A stretch of 64,000 nt of DNA from Blepharisma japonicum (Eukaryota; Ciliophora; Heterotrichea; Heterotrichida; Blepharismidae): NCBI GenBank assembly GCA_949751835.1, contig CATKHK010000099.1, positions 1 to 64,000 of the forward strand, read 5' to 3'. Below the pieces are notes generated by a model. It ran no database searches and was not told the DNA's origin. It worked only from the letters and a program-made list of their open reading frames with translations. Within the stretch, counting starts at the first letter, position 1. Every line of letters begins with the position of its first letter. Positions 9,825-21,296 of the stretch are shown one piece after another. The translations under genes and the position numbers were made by a program.

Positions 9825-11137
9825 TTATAAAGTCAAATATGTAATTATAACCTAAAAGTTAAATAATTTATTTTAAATTATTACAAAATTTAATTCTTAC
9901 CACAATATAATTTTATTATTTGTGTTTTAAGCCACGTTATAATATTTTGTGTGAAATTTAATACTTAGCTTTAATAGTTAATTTTAGAGTATTTCTAAAG
10001 ACTGAATCTCAATTTCATTGAAATTATTTATCTGAAGCAAATATTCGCTATTTTGAACTACAAATAGTCATTAGAAATAAGATGTTCTCTTGATTTTTAT
10101 AATTATGAATTACTACTATAAATCAGCAGGATTTGTGATAAATTTTATTCGAATGCCACTTTATTTAATTTAACTCAATAGATTTTTATATTAAAACTGA
10201 GAAAGTCGCTTAAATTTATAAAATTATAAATACAAATTATTAGATTTCGACTTGCAATTTAAAGAGAGAGGCTTAATTTCGTTTTATCATAAACCATATT
10301 TCTTATAGTGAGAGAATTGTAACTCTTAAATTAATATTTGCAAAATGTCATTTTTTTTATTATTAATCCATCAAATTTCTTTACTCTTGTGCAAAAAACA
10401 ATTATTAGAGGTATAATTTATATTAAGTTATTAACTTATCTTATTGAGAAATTATTTATTCTTTCGAGGTGAAAGATAATGTGATTGGAAGGATATTAAA
10501 ATTGAAATTTTTAAATTATAATTTCTGATAAAAGGCTAGACAATTCAAGGGTATAATGATAGCTTATTAAGCCTGATTTTCTAAACCATTTTTTTGACTG
10601 TTTAAGAGAGAATCTAATTTATAAGAATTATTGATAATTTTTTTGCATTAAATAAAGGATAATTTTTAATTATTCATTATCGATAAATTGAAATAACTGA
10701 TTAGTTTGAGTTTTAGGGGCAAATTATGTCCAAAAGAAGACAAAATTCAATATATGGTAATATTTAATAGACAAAATTGAACAATTTTTCATTTTTAAAA
10801 CAGGCTTTCAATCTGTTAAAGCTTGAAAAGCTTTTGTCTTCATCCAATAAGCTGATCAAAAAGTTCTAGTAGTTCGGCCACTTGAAGTTTTACAATCTAA
10901 TAAAGAGCTGGATTTTTCAATTGCAAGTTGAGACAGTAATTTGGCCTCCTTGCTAAATAAAAACAAATCTTTAAGCCTTAAGGGCGAAGCCTAAGCACTT
11001 TACAATTAAAAAACTAAAGATTTAATATTTAGCTATAATTGATTCTTAAGGCTTTATACCCAAGAATTTCTAAAAAGATTGAGCTGCTTATTCTCATATA
11101 AACAGAAAATTAGAAGAATTAATTGAGAGCAAATCAA
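9825..11137. other. AT-rich intergenic stretch with possible coding relic
   Basis: No gene was found. Around 10800-11000 the plus strand carries less AT-rich sequence with short open pieces such as VRPLEVLQSNKELDFSIAS broken by stops. It may be a decayed gene of unknown family. The rest is very AT-rich. Confidence 0.4.
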
Positions 11138-11686
11138 TTACTTATGCTCTATAATAGAGTCGATATGCTTCAACAATGAGTCTTTGAGATTTTGGGTTTC
11201 TTCATTTTCAGATGTTAAGATTTCATCGATCTCAAGTAGACATCTGAATATTTCTGAATACTTACCATCTTTCTCAATCTCACTTAAGTCCTTATTTTTC
11301 TCCAACTTTTTCTTAGCATATTTTAAAATAATACGAATTTGCTTATTTACAAAATCTTCCAAATTTTGTTCCTATTTATTTATTACAATCAATGCCCAAT
11401 TCTTATTTTGATCCATATGAAAAATTTGTTTATTTCTGATTAAGGTTGATCTAGTGAGCTGTTCTGGACTTTGCACGTATTTCCTACCCTTTGGGTCTCT
11501 TAATAATTCTATACTAGAAGACACGTGTTGTTCCATATCAGATAATGTTGAAGATTCTTGACCCTTTAAAAATTCAATTAAGCAACCTTCTGCAGTAAAA
11601 TTGAACTTTTCAATTGGGTCATAGTAGGAACCTTCTTGTAGGACAAAGTCCTGGGAGTAGGCTGAATCTGAGGAATCAGAATTCAT
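11138..11686 (-). CDS. Winged-helix-like small protein, family member 2
   Basis: 177 residues from ATG at 11686, with a 15-nt intron at 11372-11386 that contains an in-frame UAG and must be spliced. Residues 25-105 hold the family domain: FNFTAEGCLIEFLKGQ, STLSDMEQHV, then RDPKGRKYVQSPEQLTRSTL and KQIFHMDQNKNWALI. Exon 2 opens EQNLEDFVNKQI, close to AENLEDFENEQI in the copy at 20751-21296, followed by a basic-acidic helical tail (KYAKKKLEKNKDLSE). The invariant KGxKY segment and the terminal W-x-L-I strand are the clearest family marks. Function is unknown; winged-helix DNA binding is inference. Confidence 0.75.
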
Positions 11687-11979
11687 ATTAATATATTTAT
11701 TATTCGCCTTATAAAATGGAAGCTTCGATAATTTTTACTAAATTATATCTCATTTAGTGTAATTAGATAAAAAGTGCTTCTAATCTAAAGTATTTATAAC
11801 TTATAAGTTTTCAGCTAAACTTCCAAGCTGAATAGTGTAGCTTTAAGCTTAGAAAAAAAGCCACTTTATACAAACTATTTATCGATATTTTTTTAAAAAT
11901 TGCAGAATAATCATTTAGGTTTCTGAAAAACGTTATATTTCTATTCTTTAAGAAATCTCTAAAATCAATTTTATAAAAA

Positions 11980-12552
11980 CTATTTATCCAAATTATTGAG
12001 ATAGTCTTTATATTTCTCTTCTATGAATTCTTTAATCTTGAGACTTTTACTGTCTCCTAAATCTAATAATTCATCCAGCTTCGATAAATATTCAAAAGGA
12101 CTATTTTCAATTGCCTCTGCGATTTTTTTCCTCTTTTCTTTGCATTTCTTTGTTCGGCTATATTTTCTTTTCATTTGTTTTTCAATAATTTCGATTTGCT
12201 TTTTCTGGAAATTCACGAAATTTTCATTCTGTTTATTCATTACGATAAAATTTCATCTGTAAGCGTCGTCTATGAAAAATAATTGATTATAGGATCTCAG
12301 TGTTGAAATCGTGAGTGATTCAACACTTTGGCTGTATTTTCGACCTTTTTGATTTCTCAAAAGATTTTTCTTAGATGTGATGTATTCTTCTAAAGAGGAT
12401 AAAGATGAGGGTCCATGGTGCGATAAGTATTCTATCAAAGAGCCTTCAATAGTATTATTGAATTTCTGAATTAAAGGGTAAGGAGCAGCTTCTTGCGGTT
12501 CAAAGATTATTGGTGATTTTTTGACTAGCTCATGGTCTGTTAATGAAATCAT
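11980..12552 (-). CDS. Winged-helix-like small protein, family member 3
   Basis: About 185 residues if the 15-base GTAATGAATAAACAG segment at 12229-12243 is removed. Splicing is not forced by a stop codon but is implied by the same intron position in paralogues. An in-frame UGA at 12253 is needed as Trp in the wing strand (DDAYRWNFI, compare DQNQKWSLI). The domain runs FNNTIEGSLIEYLSHHGPSS, then RNQKGRKYSQSVESLTISTL. The tail is strongly basic and helical (KKQIEIIEKQMKRKYSRTKK). It lies about 290 bases from member 2 in the same orientation, which suggests tandem duplication. Confidence 0.75.
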
Positions 12553-14112
12553 TTTATTTTAAAAAATACCTTTAGATTATTATTTCAAATGAAATGCAAG
12601 CCTATTACAAATTTTAAATGCTTCCTCAAAAAAAGTCCAAATCAAAATTTTTGTCAAAAAAAAGGTAATGGTGCGAAAAACCAGCAAAATAGGTAGAAAA
12701 AAGTACATGTGAAAAAATTACTCTTTCGGTAATACATAATATTAAAGCAATAAAAGTTAATTGAAGCCACCACATAATAGATTCATTCATCTATTATCTG
12801 TTTGTAAATATTAATTGCTAAATGATGAATAGAATTAGATTATGGACAATTAAAGGGATTTTTCTGGGTCGTAGGAAAAAAGTTCAATTCAAAATTTAAA
12901 ATAATTATTTTTGATAATGATTTAATCGATATAAATACCTAAAAATAAGAAATAAAATTTCTTAATTAATATGAATATGATATCATAAGCACAGAGTTCA
13001 AAGTCTTAAACAAATGAAGTGAAAGTGACTCTGAAGGAAAAAGGAAAAAAGTAAATGAAATTTTCTATACATAAAAGGTGAAGGAAAAAACACCAAAAAA
13101 GTTCAATTTTTAAAAAGATAAAGATAAAGGAACTATGACACTACAAATGTTATTATAAAACCTTCAATTTTATTATTAAATTAAGTGATTAATTTGTCAT
13201 TCATGATTTTTCTAAGATTTTATCTATATTTTGCCTACTAAAATTATCTATTTTTATTTATCAAATGATAAATTTTAATTTTTCTCGACAAATAATACAT
13301 ATCTTCAAAAAAGTATTTGCCTAGAATTTCCATATCTACTCGTTATAATGAACTATAAGAAAATTTTTAACAATTCAAAAAATTTATAAAAGCATAAAAT
13401 TTATAATTAAGAGATGGGTTGAAAATAAAACAAAAAAGATAATACAAAATATTTTAGCTAATTATATTTTTGCTTTCAATTAATTTCCTAAGTTAAAGTT
13501 TTGACTCCATTTTAAATATTTTTGTCAAAAGTCATTTAGAATTTTTTCAACACCTTGATTTCTTGAGCCTTGAGTCGAGATAATTTATAAAACTTCTCAA
13601 TTTTATGCTTCATCATTAATGTTTATCTTAATGCTCTTCTCTTAGTTCTTAAATTCAATCCTCTTGCACTCAGATTTTTTGTCAAAAATTTAATTCCCCA
13701 TAAAGATAGCTTCATAATTCCTTTTTGCCTTAAGAACATTTTTTATTATTTCCTCGCTAGATTTTGGCTTTTAAGAGCCAAGGCATCTTCAATCCTCACT
13801 TTAATTCCTCATCTTAAAGTACATCTCGATTCAAAACTTCTAATTTTGCAGTTGTTAATAATTTCTTTATTTATGATGACTTGCAAATAATCATCATATA
13901 TCGATTTTTAGTCTTAAACTTCGGTCAGAAGGGCGGCGGAGCTAATTTTCGGATGCGTCATCTTTATAATTATAGCTCTCCTCAGCTTAGGTCCCTATAC
14001 ATAGTAAAAATAAACATTCTCCTTTTAGGCGCAAAAACAAAAATCGAAAAAAAAAATTTTCAAAAAAGGTTCCCTTGAAAATTTAAAAAATCTTTCTGAT
14101 TTAGCAAGTACA
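12553..14112. other. AT-rich intergenic region upstream of the giant surface-protein gene
   Basis: No gene was recognised. On the minus strand around 13550-13850 short pieces in several frames (for example KAKRNYEAIF and KKSECKRIEFKN) look like eroded coding sequence. The last 100 bases before the start codon at 14113 include poly-A/T runs (14040-14060). The promoter of the giant gene must lie here but no motif is evident. Confidence 0.4.
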
Positions 14113-17100
14113 ATGAAAAGTCTCATAAGTTTTATAGCTCTTATTGGACTCGCTACTTGCGTTTCAATTGGGGTTAAAGATTCGACACTGGATCCTGGCA
14201 GAATTATGTGGCCAAAGGAGACTTGGGTCAGCAACCCTATTCAAGTATCTCAAACAAATGCAGGATCAAGCGTTAAGTTTACATTCACTTTCAGGACTAG
14301 CACTGCTATTACTAATGGTGTTCTTGAGGTCGATCTCCCTAGTGGTTTATCTGGAGGTCCTTTATACATCTCTTCAAGCTTTGCTCAAAATCAAGACATT
14401 ACTTTGACTTACCCAACTGCTTTAACTTTACCTTCAAATGCAGGTGTTTATGGACCTTTTGCTCTTATTACTAGATCATCACAAACAGGACAAATTTACG
14501 ATGCAAACTACATTTTCGGTTGTATCGCTACTACAAGTTCTGTTTCTCCTTCAGCAACACTTACGGTAACCAATGCTGCTACGAGTCCAGTAGTTGGAAC
14601 AAGTGACACTCTTTCTTTCGCTTTCAGCTTAAGCCAAAGTCTTTGGAAATATGACATCATTGAAATTGTCCCTGCAACTGGATACACTCCAGCTGGATCA
14701 GTTACTTGTGCATCTGTCACTCTGAGTGGAGTAACCAATATTCTTTATGGACCTAAAGGAGACAACAACTTGCCTTGTGCCGTAGCAGCTCAAAGCACCT
14801 CTACAGCTGGCCCTCAAACTGTCTCATCAACCTCAAACAGTGTTTATATCTATGGCCTTGCTCAAGATGTTTACTTATCCTCAAGCACTTTATCTGTAAA
14901 ACTCAGCGTTGCTAGCATAAACTATCCTACATATAAGCAGCAATCCTCTGCAAACAATTGGAAAGTCAATATTTGGAGATGGGGAACTAACAATTTACTT
15001 GCTCAATACACTGCATCAAGTGGTCCAACTACACCTGTTGAAGGCACAATCACTGCTACATGGGTTCCTATTAATAGTGCACTTTCGGCAACTGATGTTG
15101 TAAATTCTATGACTATTTTTACGAAAATAACCTTCACAACTCAGCACGATATCCCAGCTGGCGGCTCTGCTATAATTGTTGTCACAAGTGCTGATATTTC
15201 TGTAAATTGGTGGTCTGATCTCTCTGGCTCAGCAAGCGACTCTGGTTCTAAATGCTACCTGACAACACCAATTAGTGGAGCTACATGCACAGTTAGCGGT
15301 ACTACTACAGTTACGATTGCTTTCACAAATAAGCAATCAGCAGGAACAGTTAGCATAGCTCTCGCAGCTACTTTGTCAACAGGTGCTAAAATCTCATCAA
15401 TAACAACTCAAAACTCAACTCCATTAAATATTGACTACGTATCAAGCACAGCTGGCTGGACTCTTAATACTTCAAATCTTTTGTATCAATACTTTAAGTT
15501 CCATGGATACACTGCTGCAAGTGGAGCCTCCTATCCAAAGCTTGGAAGCACTGGAACATATACTGCAAGTGTAATAATGGGCGCTGATACAAGTATAGAT
15601 CTGTTTTGGGCCTTTAAGCCTAATTCAGGTGTTACATGGTCTACAGCTACTTCCATAACTATCAATCTTCCATTAACTACATCAGCAGTTTCACTTACTC
15701 AACCTTACATTGGAAGCAGTGCCACTAAATATGAGTTGGATAGCGCACTTGGAAGTAGCGATACAGTCACTTTCACTACACCACTAGCCAAAGGCGCTTT
15801 TGCTGTATCTGGAAGCACAATTACAGTTACATTTGCATCAACTGCTCCTTCTCTAGGATACTATGTTATGGCCATGGGAAATACCTATGCTGCTCTGCCA
15901 TACGTTGCTTCTAACTTGGGTACTTTTTATGAATGTTATGCAACATCCTCAACAACAGCATCAGGGGTTACTAAAAAAGAAATAGGAAGCTCAATCTACT
16001 CAGTACTTATTAAGGATTATGCTGGAAGTGGAATAACAACAGTTCCATTTTGCAAATCTACGAATGCGGCAGGCATTCCTCTCGTAAACCAGTTCGTTGC
16101 AAAGTTAATGACTATCGATTTCACTTCTACAACAAATACCTTTGTTCTTGAAATTACAGTAACTAGTGGCGCAGATCTTGCAACTGGATTGACCAAAGGA
16201 AGCACTCTGCCTCTTTCTTCATCTGTAGCTACCGCATCTGCTGTTTTAGATCAAGTTGTAGGTGATACTGTTATTAAAGTTACAGGTTTAGGATCTGTCG
16301 CCACATCAGCAAGTACAATAACTACATTCTTCGCTATGGGAAAGTTAAGCAGTGCATCTCTTTCAACTACATCAAGTGTTTACTTCACTACTTCAGCAGA
16401 TTCAAGCCTTAAAAATTACTTGTACAAGAGCATTGCTACTACTTCCAGCTTAAGTTCTGCTGAAGTCAACGCACCAAGTGCTGGTACGCCATCAGGAACA
16501 TGGCCTATTTCACAGTCTGCTACTTTCTCTGTTACAGCAATAACTGTTTCAACTGCAGTAGCATCAACTTATATTGGAGTTGGGCTTCCTAAAGGGTTTT
16601 CTGTATCCTCAGCAGGAATCTCAGCTGGAGGTTCTGCCGCAACCACAGTTTATGCAGTTGGCAATGCTAATGATTATATGAGTGGAGGATTTGTAATGGG
16701 CAAAGGCTCTGGATCCTATACAATTGCATCTTCTAGTGGAAGCATATCTGTTTCAGGATTAGTTGCGCCTGGGTACGCAGGGTCATCTTCTTCATCCAAT
16801 AGTGTAGCTTTCAATGTTTTTGGTGTTTCAACGTTTGGATCAACATGTGATATTTCCTCGCAAACAATGGCTACTGGATCAGTTACTTTAGGAGCAATTA
16901 CAACTGTCACATGCAGCTCATCACAGTTAACAGCCGCAGGCCCAGATTCTGTTGATACAACATTGACAATTGGAGTGACAACTATTCATAACATTCCTAA
17001 AGACGGTAAAATAATACTCACCTTAGTATCATCCTGGACCTATTATTCTACTACTTGCACTGTTTCAGGGTTATCCGATTTAGACTCAAATAATAAAGTA

Positions 17101-20100
17101 TCATGTTCCATCTCTTCAACCACTTTAACAATTAGCAGCTTTGCAGCTTTTACAGCTGGACAAATCACTGTTACAATCCCTCATGTTTTAACACCATCTG
17201 CTGCTGGCACTTATAATTGTGTTAGTGCTGTGACCACTCAAGATGCAAGCTTAAATTACATTGATGTTGTAACTTCAGGACTTTCTCAGGGAATTACTAT
17301 AACTGCAGTAGCAACAGCTGGAAGCTCATCTAGCATCGCAGCAACTGCATATCCAAACTTCGCTGGAGCAGTTGGAGCAGACATTTATCTTACATTTGCC
17401 CTCTCTAAAGCTCTCCCAGCAGGAAGTCTTATTGATATTTCTGCAGGTTTTACTACATGGACACGCTCATCTGGAGACATTAAAGATTATTGCTGGGCAA
17501 GCATTGACTATACAGCCTGCACAATAACTGGTGGAAAAGTTGAATTGACTATTACTAATAATCTACCGGCATCCACAACTGTCCAACTTTACCTTGACTC
17601 TGCGCTTACTCTGCCTGGAACAGCTGGAGCAACTACTTCTGGCTGGCAAATTACCACATCATGGCATGGTACTACTATTACAACTGATGCTTCAGGAACT
17701 CCATTTACAGTTGGCACTGCAGTCAGCACAGCAATTACCCTAACTTCTGTCAAAATCAGCGATATTACAAATGCTGGAGAAGCTGCTGCATATGTATTCA
17801 CGCTCTCTAGCGCTGCAGCTGTTGCTGCTGGAGATTACTTTGTTGTTCAATTCCCAAGAGGATTTGACGCTTATATTGGCGATGCTATGAACACTTACCC
17901 TGACTGTTTACCAAACACCTGGTACTTAACCTGTAGCTCAACAGCTCTTGGAAGCGTTTCATGCGCTGCAGACCATTGGTATGTTCTTGTCAGTGGCGTT
18001 TCTAAGACACAAACTGCCGGAACATCTCTTGATTTAACTGTCCAAGGAGTAAGAAATCCAACAGTAGGCGCTACTGGTAACTTCAACATTTACCACTATA
18101 AATCAGATGGAACTGTAAAAGCTTTCGTTACCTCAAGCACCAGCGTTACTACAACTGCAGTTTCTCCAAGCTCAATTACAGTGAAAGATGTTATATCAGA
18201 CTCTACACAACTTGCAGCCTCATCTAAATATACATTTGATTTCTATGTCCCTTCAGGTACATACACTAATGACGCTAAAATTGTGATTTCATTCCCAGAA
18301 CAGTTCAACCTTCAGTTGTATATTGGAAGCACAGCATCAGCGAGTTGTAGCACTACTTATTATGATGAATCAAATACAGCAGGAGTTGACCACACTAAAC
18401 CAATAACATGGATTTCAGTATCATCCTGTTCAGTTAGTGGACAAACAGTAACTATGGCTCTTCCAAGTGGAACTAGTCAAACCTTCGCTAGCACTTCAAG
18501 AGTCCAAATTGTTTTATCTTCAATAAACAACCCTCAATGGGGACTTGATAGACCAAGCACTGATAAAGGATGGGATAATATGTACACATCACCTTATGGT
18601 GATTATTCATATTGGACAAGTAGATTTGGTGTAGCAATAACAAGCACTACAAGCACTGCAATTTCATATAAGAGCTACGGAATTCTCAACTCAGCCTATT
18701 TAGGCTTCGCTTTAAGCACAACTTCAACTCAAGTCGGTAGCTATTCTCCAGATACCAAGAACGGAAAAATACAAGTTGCTCCTGGAACCCAAACCAGTGA
18801 TATTAAAATCTCTCTGGATGACACCTGGCCACTTGCTTCTAGATCAGTTAAGTTGACTCCAACATCAAACGTTAATTATCCAGACAGCGGAAACCTTAAA
18901 TACACTTCAGCCCATTATAACTGGATGATTTATCAAATGTACCCAAGCTTGAATTTCAGAGTTTCTGCTCTTACTGGAACTGCGCAAGGAATTTATTACA
19001 TTGACTGGGCAATAACTGAAGTCCCACAAAGTGGGTTATCTGCCATGTATAGCACTCCATTGAGCGTCATGGTTGAAGTTTGCCAAATATCGACAGCAAC
19101 AATCACCATTGCCACTATTCCAAGCTTAAACGCTGGATCTAAGAGTATTCCAATTGCAGTCACTCTTTCAAATTCTCCAGCCTCTGATTTAACTGTAACT
19201 CCATCATTTGGAACCACCACCAGTGCGATTTCAATTAACCCAACTTCTCTTGTATTCAAGCCAGACGTCAATGTCTTATACTTCCAACTTACCGTTTCCA
19301 GCTCATACACTACTGCTTCACCATCCCTTTCCTTTACTCTAACTGGAACGGATGCTGCTGCCTTTGCTCAGCCATCTGCTAAATCTGTAAGTGTTTCAAC
19401 TACTGCAAGCTCTGCGACTGCAGCAACAGTAACCTTATCTTCAAGTGTAAAGAGTGTTAACGAAGTAGTTGTCACAGCAACTTGTACTCAAAATATTGTT
19501 CTCTATTGGAGCCTTTCTTGCAAAGGATCAGTGATCCCAACTTTCTCAGAAGTTATTGCAACAACTGCAGATCTTATTTCTAGATCTTCAGGAACCTACT
19601 ATCTTCAAGAGCAATTAGACTCTGACTACCAAGCTACTGAAACTGTTCCTGATTACACCAAAGGTGACACTGACATTCAATCTTTATTCAGAAGACAGCA
19701 CAAAGAGCACTGCGCTACTCCATACACTTCTTCTCAAGTCGTTTACAGCGGCTCATCTGCTACTATTGATTTGAATTGGCTTATGGCAGCCACTGACTAC
19801 ACTTTTACTGCTTACGCAGTCAATGAAGTTGCAAATAACACTTCCCCTGTGACTAACAACTTCACTACTTCTTCTCTTCCTTCAGTGTCTACCTACTCTG
19901 TTCAATTCTCAGCAAGTGTTGCGCAAAGCAGCTCAGATAACATAAAATCAACCCTAGCTAAGAATATGGGCATCAATCCAGCTTGGCTCACTGGCTTAGT
20001 TTATACCACAACTGGCTCAAGATTCCTTGCTGATTCAGTGACATCTACATTCACTTACAATATTCTTTATGATAGAAGCAAATCTTACACCCCAGCCAGT

Positions 20101-20628
20101 ATTATTTCTAATATTGACCAAACTCAGCTTACTTCAGACTTAAGCACTCTTGTTGGAACTTCACCAACTTTGACCTCAGGATCACCCACTGCAGGAACTA
20201 CACCAGCTTGGGTTTCAACCCCAGTTACAGGCACTGTTGGAGAAACAACAGCTACATTCACTGCTACCTCCAACCAAGCAGGTACAGTTTATATATCTTG
20301 CACAGAAAGTGTCATTTCAGGAAAGAATGTTTACGCTTGGCAAGTTGTTGATGGATTAGATGGTAACTCAGAAATTGCTTATGGAGCAGTCAACAACAGC
20401 ACAGCCAGCACTAACACCACTTTGACAGTATCAGGCTTAACTGCAGGGACCACCTATTACTGCTATTTGACTGCTTGCAATACTTATCCAGTCTGGCCAG
20501 CTTGCATTGACTATACATCAACTACTCCATTGGTATCATTAACAATTAAGACAGCAACTTCAAGCAGCGATGACAGCAGCGCTATGATTTTAGGTGCTAT
20601 CGCAGGACTATTCTTAATCTTTAACTAA
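14113..20628 (+). CDS. Giant Ser/Thr-rich repetitive surface protein, probably GPI-anchored
   Basis: 2,171 residues with no intron. Residues 1-16 are a signal peptide (MKSLISFIALIGLATC). The last 12 residues are hydrophobic (MILGAIAGLFLIFN) after a small polar stretch (SSDDSS) and reach the stop with no cytoplasmic tail, as in GPI-attachment signals. Between about residues 50 and 1500 at least nine divergent beta-sandwich repeats start near 54, 165, 331, 482, 803, 948, 1090, 1225 and 1373. Each has a pattern like TFTFRTSTAI, hydrophobic strands and a Pro-Gly turn (LPSGL, LPKGF, FPRGF, FPEQF), and several have a pair of Cys. Residues 2040-2150 resemble a fibronectin-III-like fold (TLTVSGLTAGTTYYCYLTA). 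Every Trp is UGG and no UGA occurs, unlike neighbouring genes, which suggests high expression. It is a candidate cell-surface coat or adhesion protein; no named family was recognised. Confidence 0.88.
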   Translation: MKSLISFIALIGLATCVSIGVKDSTLDPGRIMWPKETWVSNPIQVSQTNAGSSVKFTFTFRTSTAITNGVLEVDLPSGLSGGPLYISSSFAQNQDITLTYPTALTLPSNAGVYGPFALITRSSQTGQIYDANYIFGCIATTSSVSPSATLTVTNAATSPVVGTSDTLSFAFSLSQSLWKYDIIEIVPATGYTPAGSVTCASVTLSGVTNILYGPKGDNNLPCAVAAQSTSTAGPQTVSSTSNSVYIYGLAQDVYLSSSTLSVKLSVASINYPTYKQQSSANNWKVNIWRWGTNNLLAQYTASSGPTTPVEGTITATWVPINSALSATDVVNSMTIFTKITFTTQHDIPAGGSAIIVVTSADISVNWWSDLSGSASDSGSKCYLTTPISGATCTVSGTTTVTIAFTNKQSAGTVSIALAATLSTGAKISSITTQNSTPLNIDYVSSTAGWTLNTSNLLYQYFKFHGYTAASGASYPKLGSTGTYTASVIMGADTSIDLFWAFKPNSGVTWSTATSITINLPLTTSAVSLTQPYIGSSATKYELDSALGSSDTVTFTTPLAKGAFAVSGSTITVTFASTAPSLGYYVMAMGNTYAALPYVASNLGTFYECYATSSTTASGVTKKEIGSSIYSVLIKDYAGSGITTVPFCKSTNAAGIPLVNQFVAKLMTIDFTSTTNTFVLEITVTSGADLATGLTKGSTLPLSSSVATASAVLDQVVGDTVIKVTGLGSVATSASTITTFFAMGKLSSASLSTTSSVYFTTSADSSLKNYLYKSIATTSSLSSAEVNAPSAGTPSGTWPISQSATFSVTAITVSTAVASTYIGVGLPKGFSVSSAGISAGGSAATTVYAVGNANDYMSGGFVMGKGSGSYTIASSSGSISVSGLVAPGYAGSSSSSNSVAFNVFGVSTFGSTCDISSQTMATGSVTLGAITTVTCSSSQLTAAGPDSVDTTLTIGVTTIHNIPKDGKIILTLVSSWTYYSTTCTVSGLSDLDSNNKVSCSISSTTLTISSFAAFTAGQITVTIPHVLTPSAAGTYNCVSAVTTQDASLNYIDVVTSGLSQGITITAVATAGSSSSIAATAYPNFAGAVGADIYLTFALSKALPAGSLIDISAGFTTWTRSSGDIKDYCWASIDYTACTITGGKVELTITNNLPASTTVQLYLDSALTLPGTAGATTSGWQITTSWHGTTITTDASGTPFTVGTAVSTAITLTSVKISDITNAGEAAAYVFTLSSAAAVAAGDYFVVQFPRGFDAYIGDAMNTYPDCLPNTWYLTCSSTALGSVSCAADHWYVLVSGVSKTQTAGTSLDLTVQGVRNPTVGATGNFNIYHYKSDGTVKAFVTSSTSVTTTAVSPSSITVKDVISDSTQLAASSKYTFDFYVPSGTYTNDAKIVISFPEQFNLQLYIGSTASASCSTTYYDESNTAGVDHTKPITWISVSSCSVSGQTVTMALPSGTSQTFASTSRVQIVLSSINNPQWGLDRPSTDKGWDNMYTSPYGDYSYWTSRFGVAITSTTSTAISYKSYGILNSAYLGFALSTTSTQVGSYSPDTKNGKIQVAPGTQTSDIKISLDDTWPLASRSVKLTPTSNVNYPDSGNLKYTSAHYNWMIYQMYPSLNFRVSALTGTAQGIYYIDWAITEVPQSGLSAMYSTPLSVMVEVCQISTATITIATIPSLNAGSKSIPIAVTLSNSPASDLTVTPSFGTTTSAISINPTSLVFKPDVNVLYFQLTVSSSYTTASPSLSFTLTGTDAAAFAQPSAKSVSVSTTASSATAATVTLSSSVKSVNEVVVTATCTQNIVLYWSLSCKGSVIPTFSEVIATTADLISRSSGTYYLQEQLDSDYQATETVPDYTKGDTDIQSLFRRQHKEHCATPYTSSQVVYSGSSATIDLNWLMAATDYTFTAYAVNEVANNTSPVTNNFTTSSLPSVSTYSVQFSASVAQSSSDNIKSTLAKNMGINPAWLTGLVYTTTGSRFLADSVTSTFTYNILYDRSKSYTPASIISNIDQTQLTSDLSTLVGTSPTLTSGSPTAGTTPAWVSTPVTGTVGETTATFTATSNQAGTVYISCTESVISGKNVYAWQVVDGLDGNSEIAYGAVNNSTASTNTTLTVSGLTAGTTYYCYLTACNTYPVWPACIDYTSTTPLVSLTIKTATSSSDDSSAMILGAIAGLFLIFN

Positions 20629-20750
20629 GCTTTTCACCTTAAACTGTCTTAATTTAATTAACTTTCTTGTTTTCGGGTTTTTTTATGATATTAAAATGTC
20701 TAATTAAAAAAATATTTTTGTCTATAATGTTTATAATTAAATATTAACCA

Positions 20751-21296
20751 TTAACCATTATTAGTTATCTTGGCATATGCATCATCAATCGCTTTCTTAA
20801 CATTTTCGTTTTCTTTAGTTTCCTCTCTCAGCACTAAATCTAGCTTTCACAAATTTTTGAATACAGAATATTGGGCTTCTTCCTCTTCTCTTTGCTTTTG
20901 TTTTTCAAGTTTCTTTTTAGCGAACTTAGAAATCAACGCAATTTGCTCATTCTCAAAGTCTTCTAAATTTTCGGCCTGAATTAGTGTTACAATAAGAGAC
21001 CATTTTTGATTTTGGTCAATACTAAAAATTCTCCTATTCCTGATTAGGGTTGATCTTGTCAGCTGCTCTGGAGTTTGGACGTATTTTTTGCCTTTTTGAT
21101 TTCTTAACGAGCTAATTTTGCTTTCTATGAAATTTTCAAGTTCACTTAAAGTTGCTGATTCGTGAGATATTAAGAACTCAACTAAGATGCCTTCTGCAGT
21201 TGCATTAAATTTATTAGTGGCGTCATAGTAAGCTGCTCCTTCCATAGAAATTATTTGCGAATTAGCTATTTCGGAGTTGCCTTCGTCTCTTTCCAT
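20751..21296 (-). CDS. Winged-helix-like small protein, family member 4
   Basis: 176 residues if the 15-base GTAACACTAATTCAG segment (20976-20990) is spliced, as the paralogues imply. An in-frame UGA (20847-20849) is read as Trp and the stop is UAA at 20751-20753. The family domain is the clearest copy: FNATAEGILVEFLISHESAT, LSELENFIESKISSLRNQKG, KKYVQTPEQLTRSTLIRNRR, then IFSIDQNQKWSLI. The tail is helical and charged (KKKLEKQKQREEEEAQ). It converges on the giant surface-protein gene with about 120 bases between their stops. Function is unknown; nucleic-acid binding is inferred only from fold-like pattern. Confidence 0.76.
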
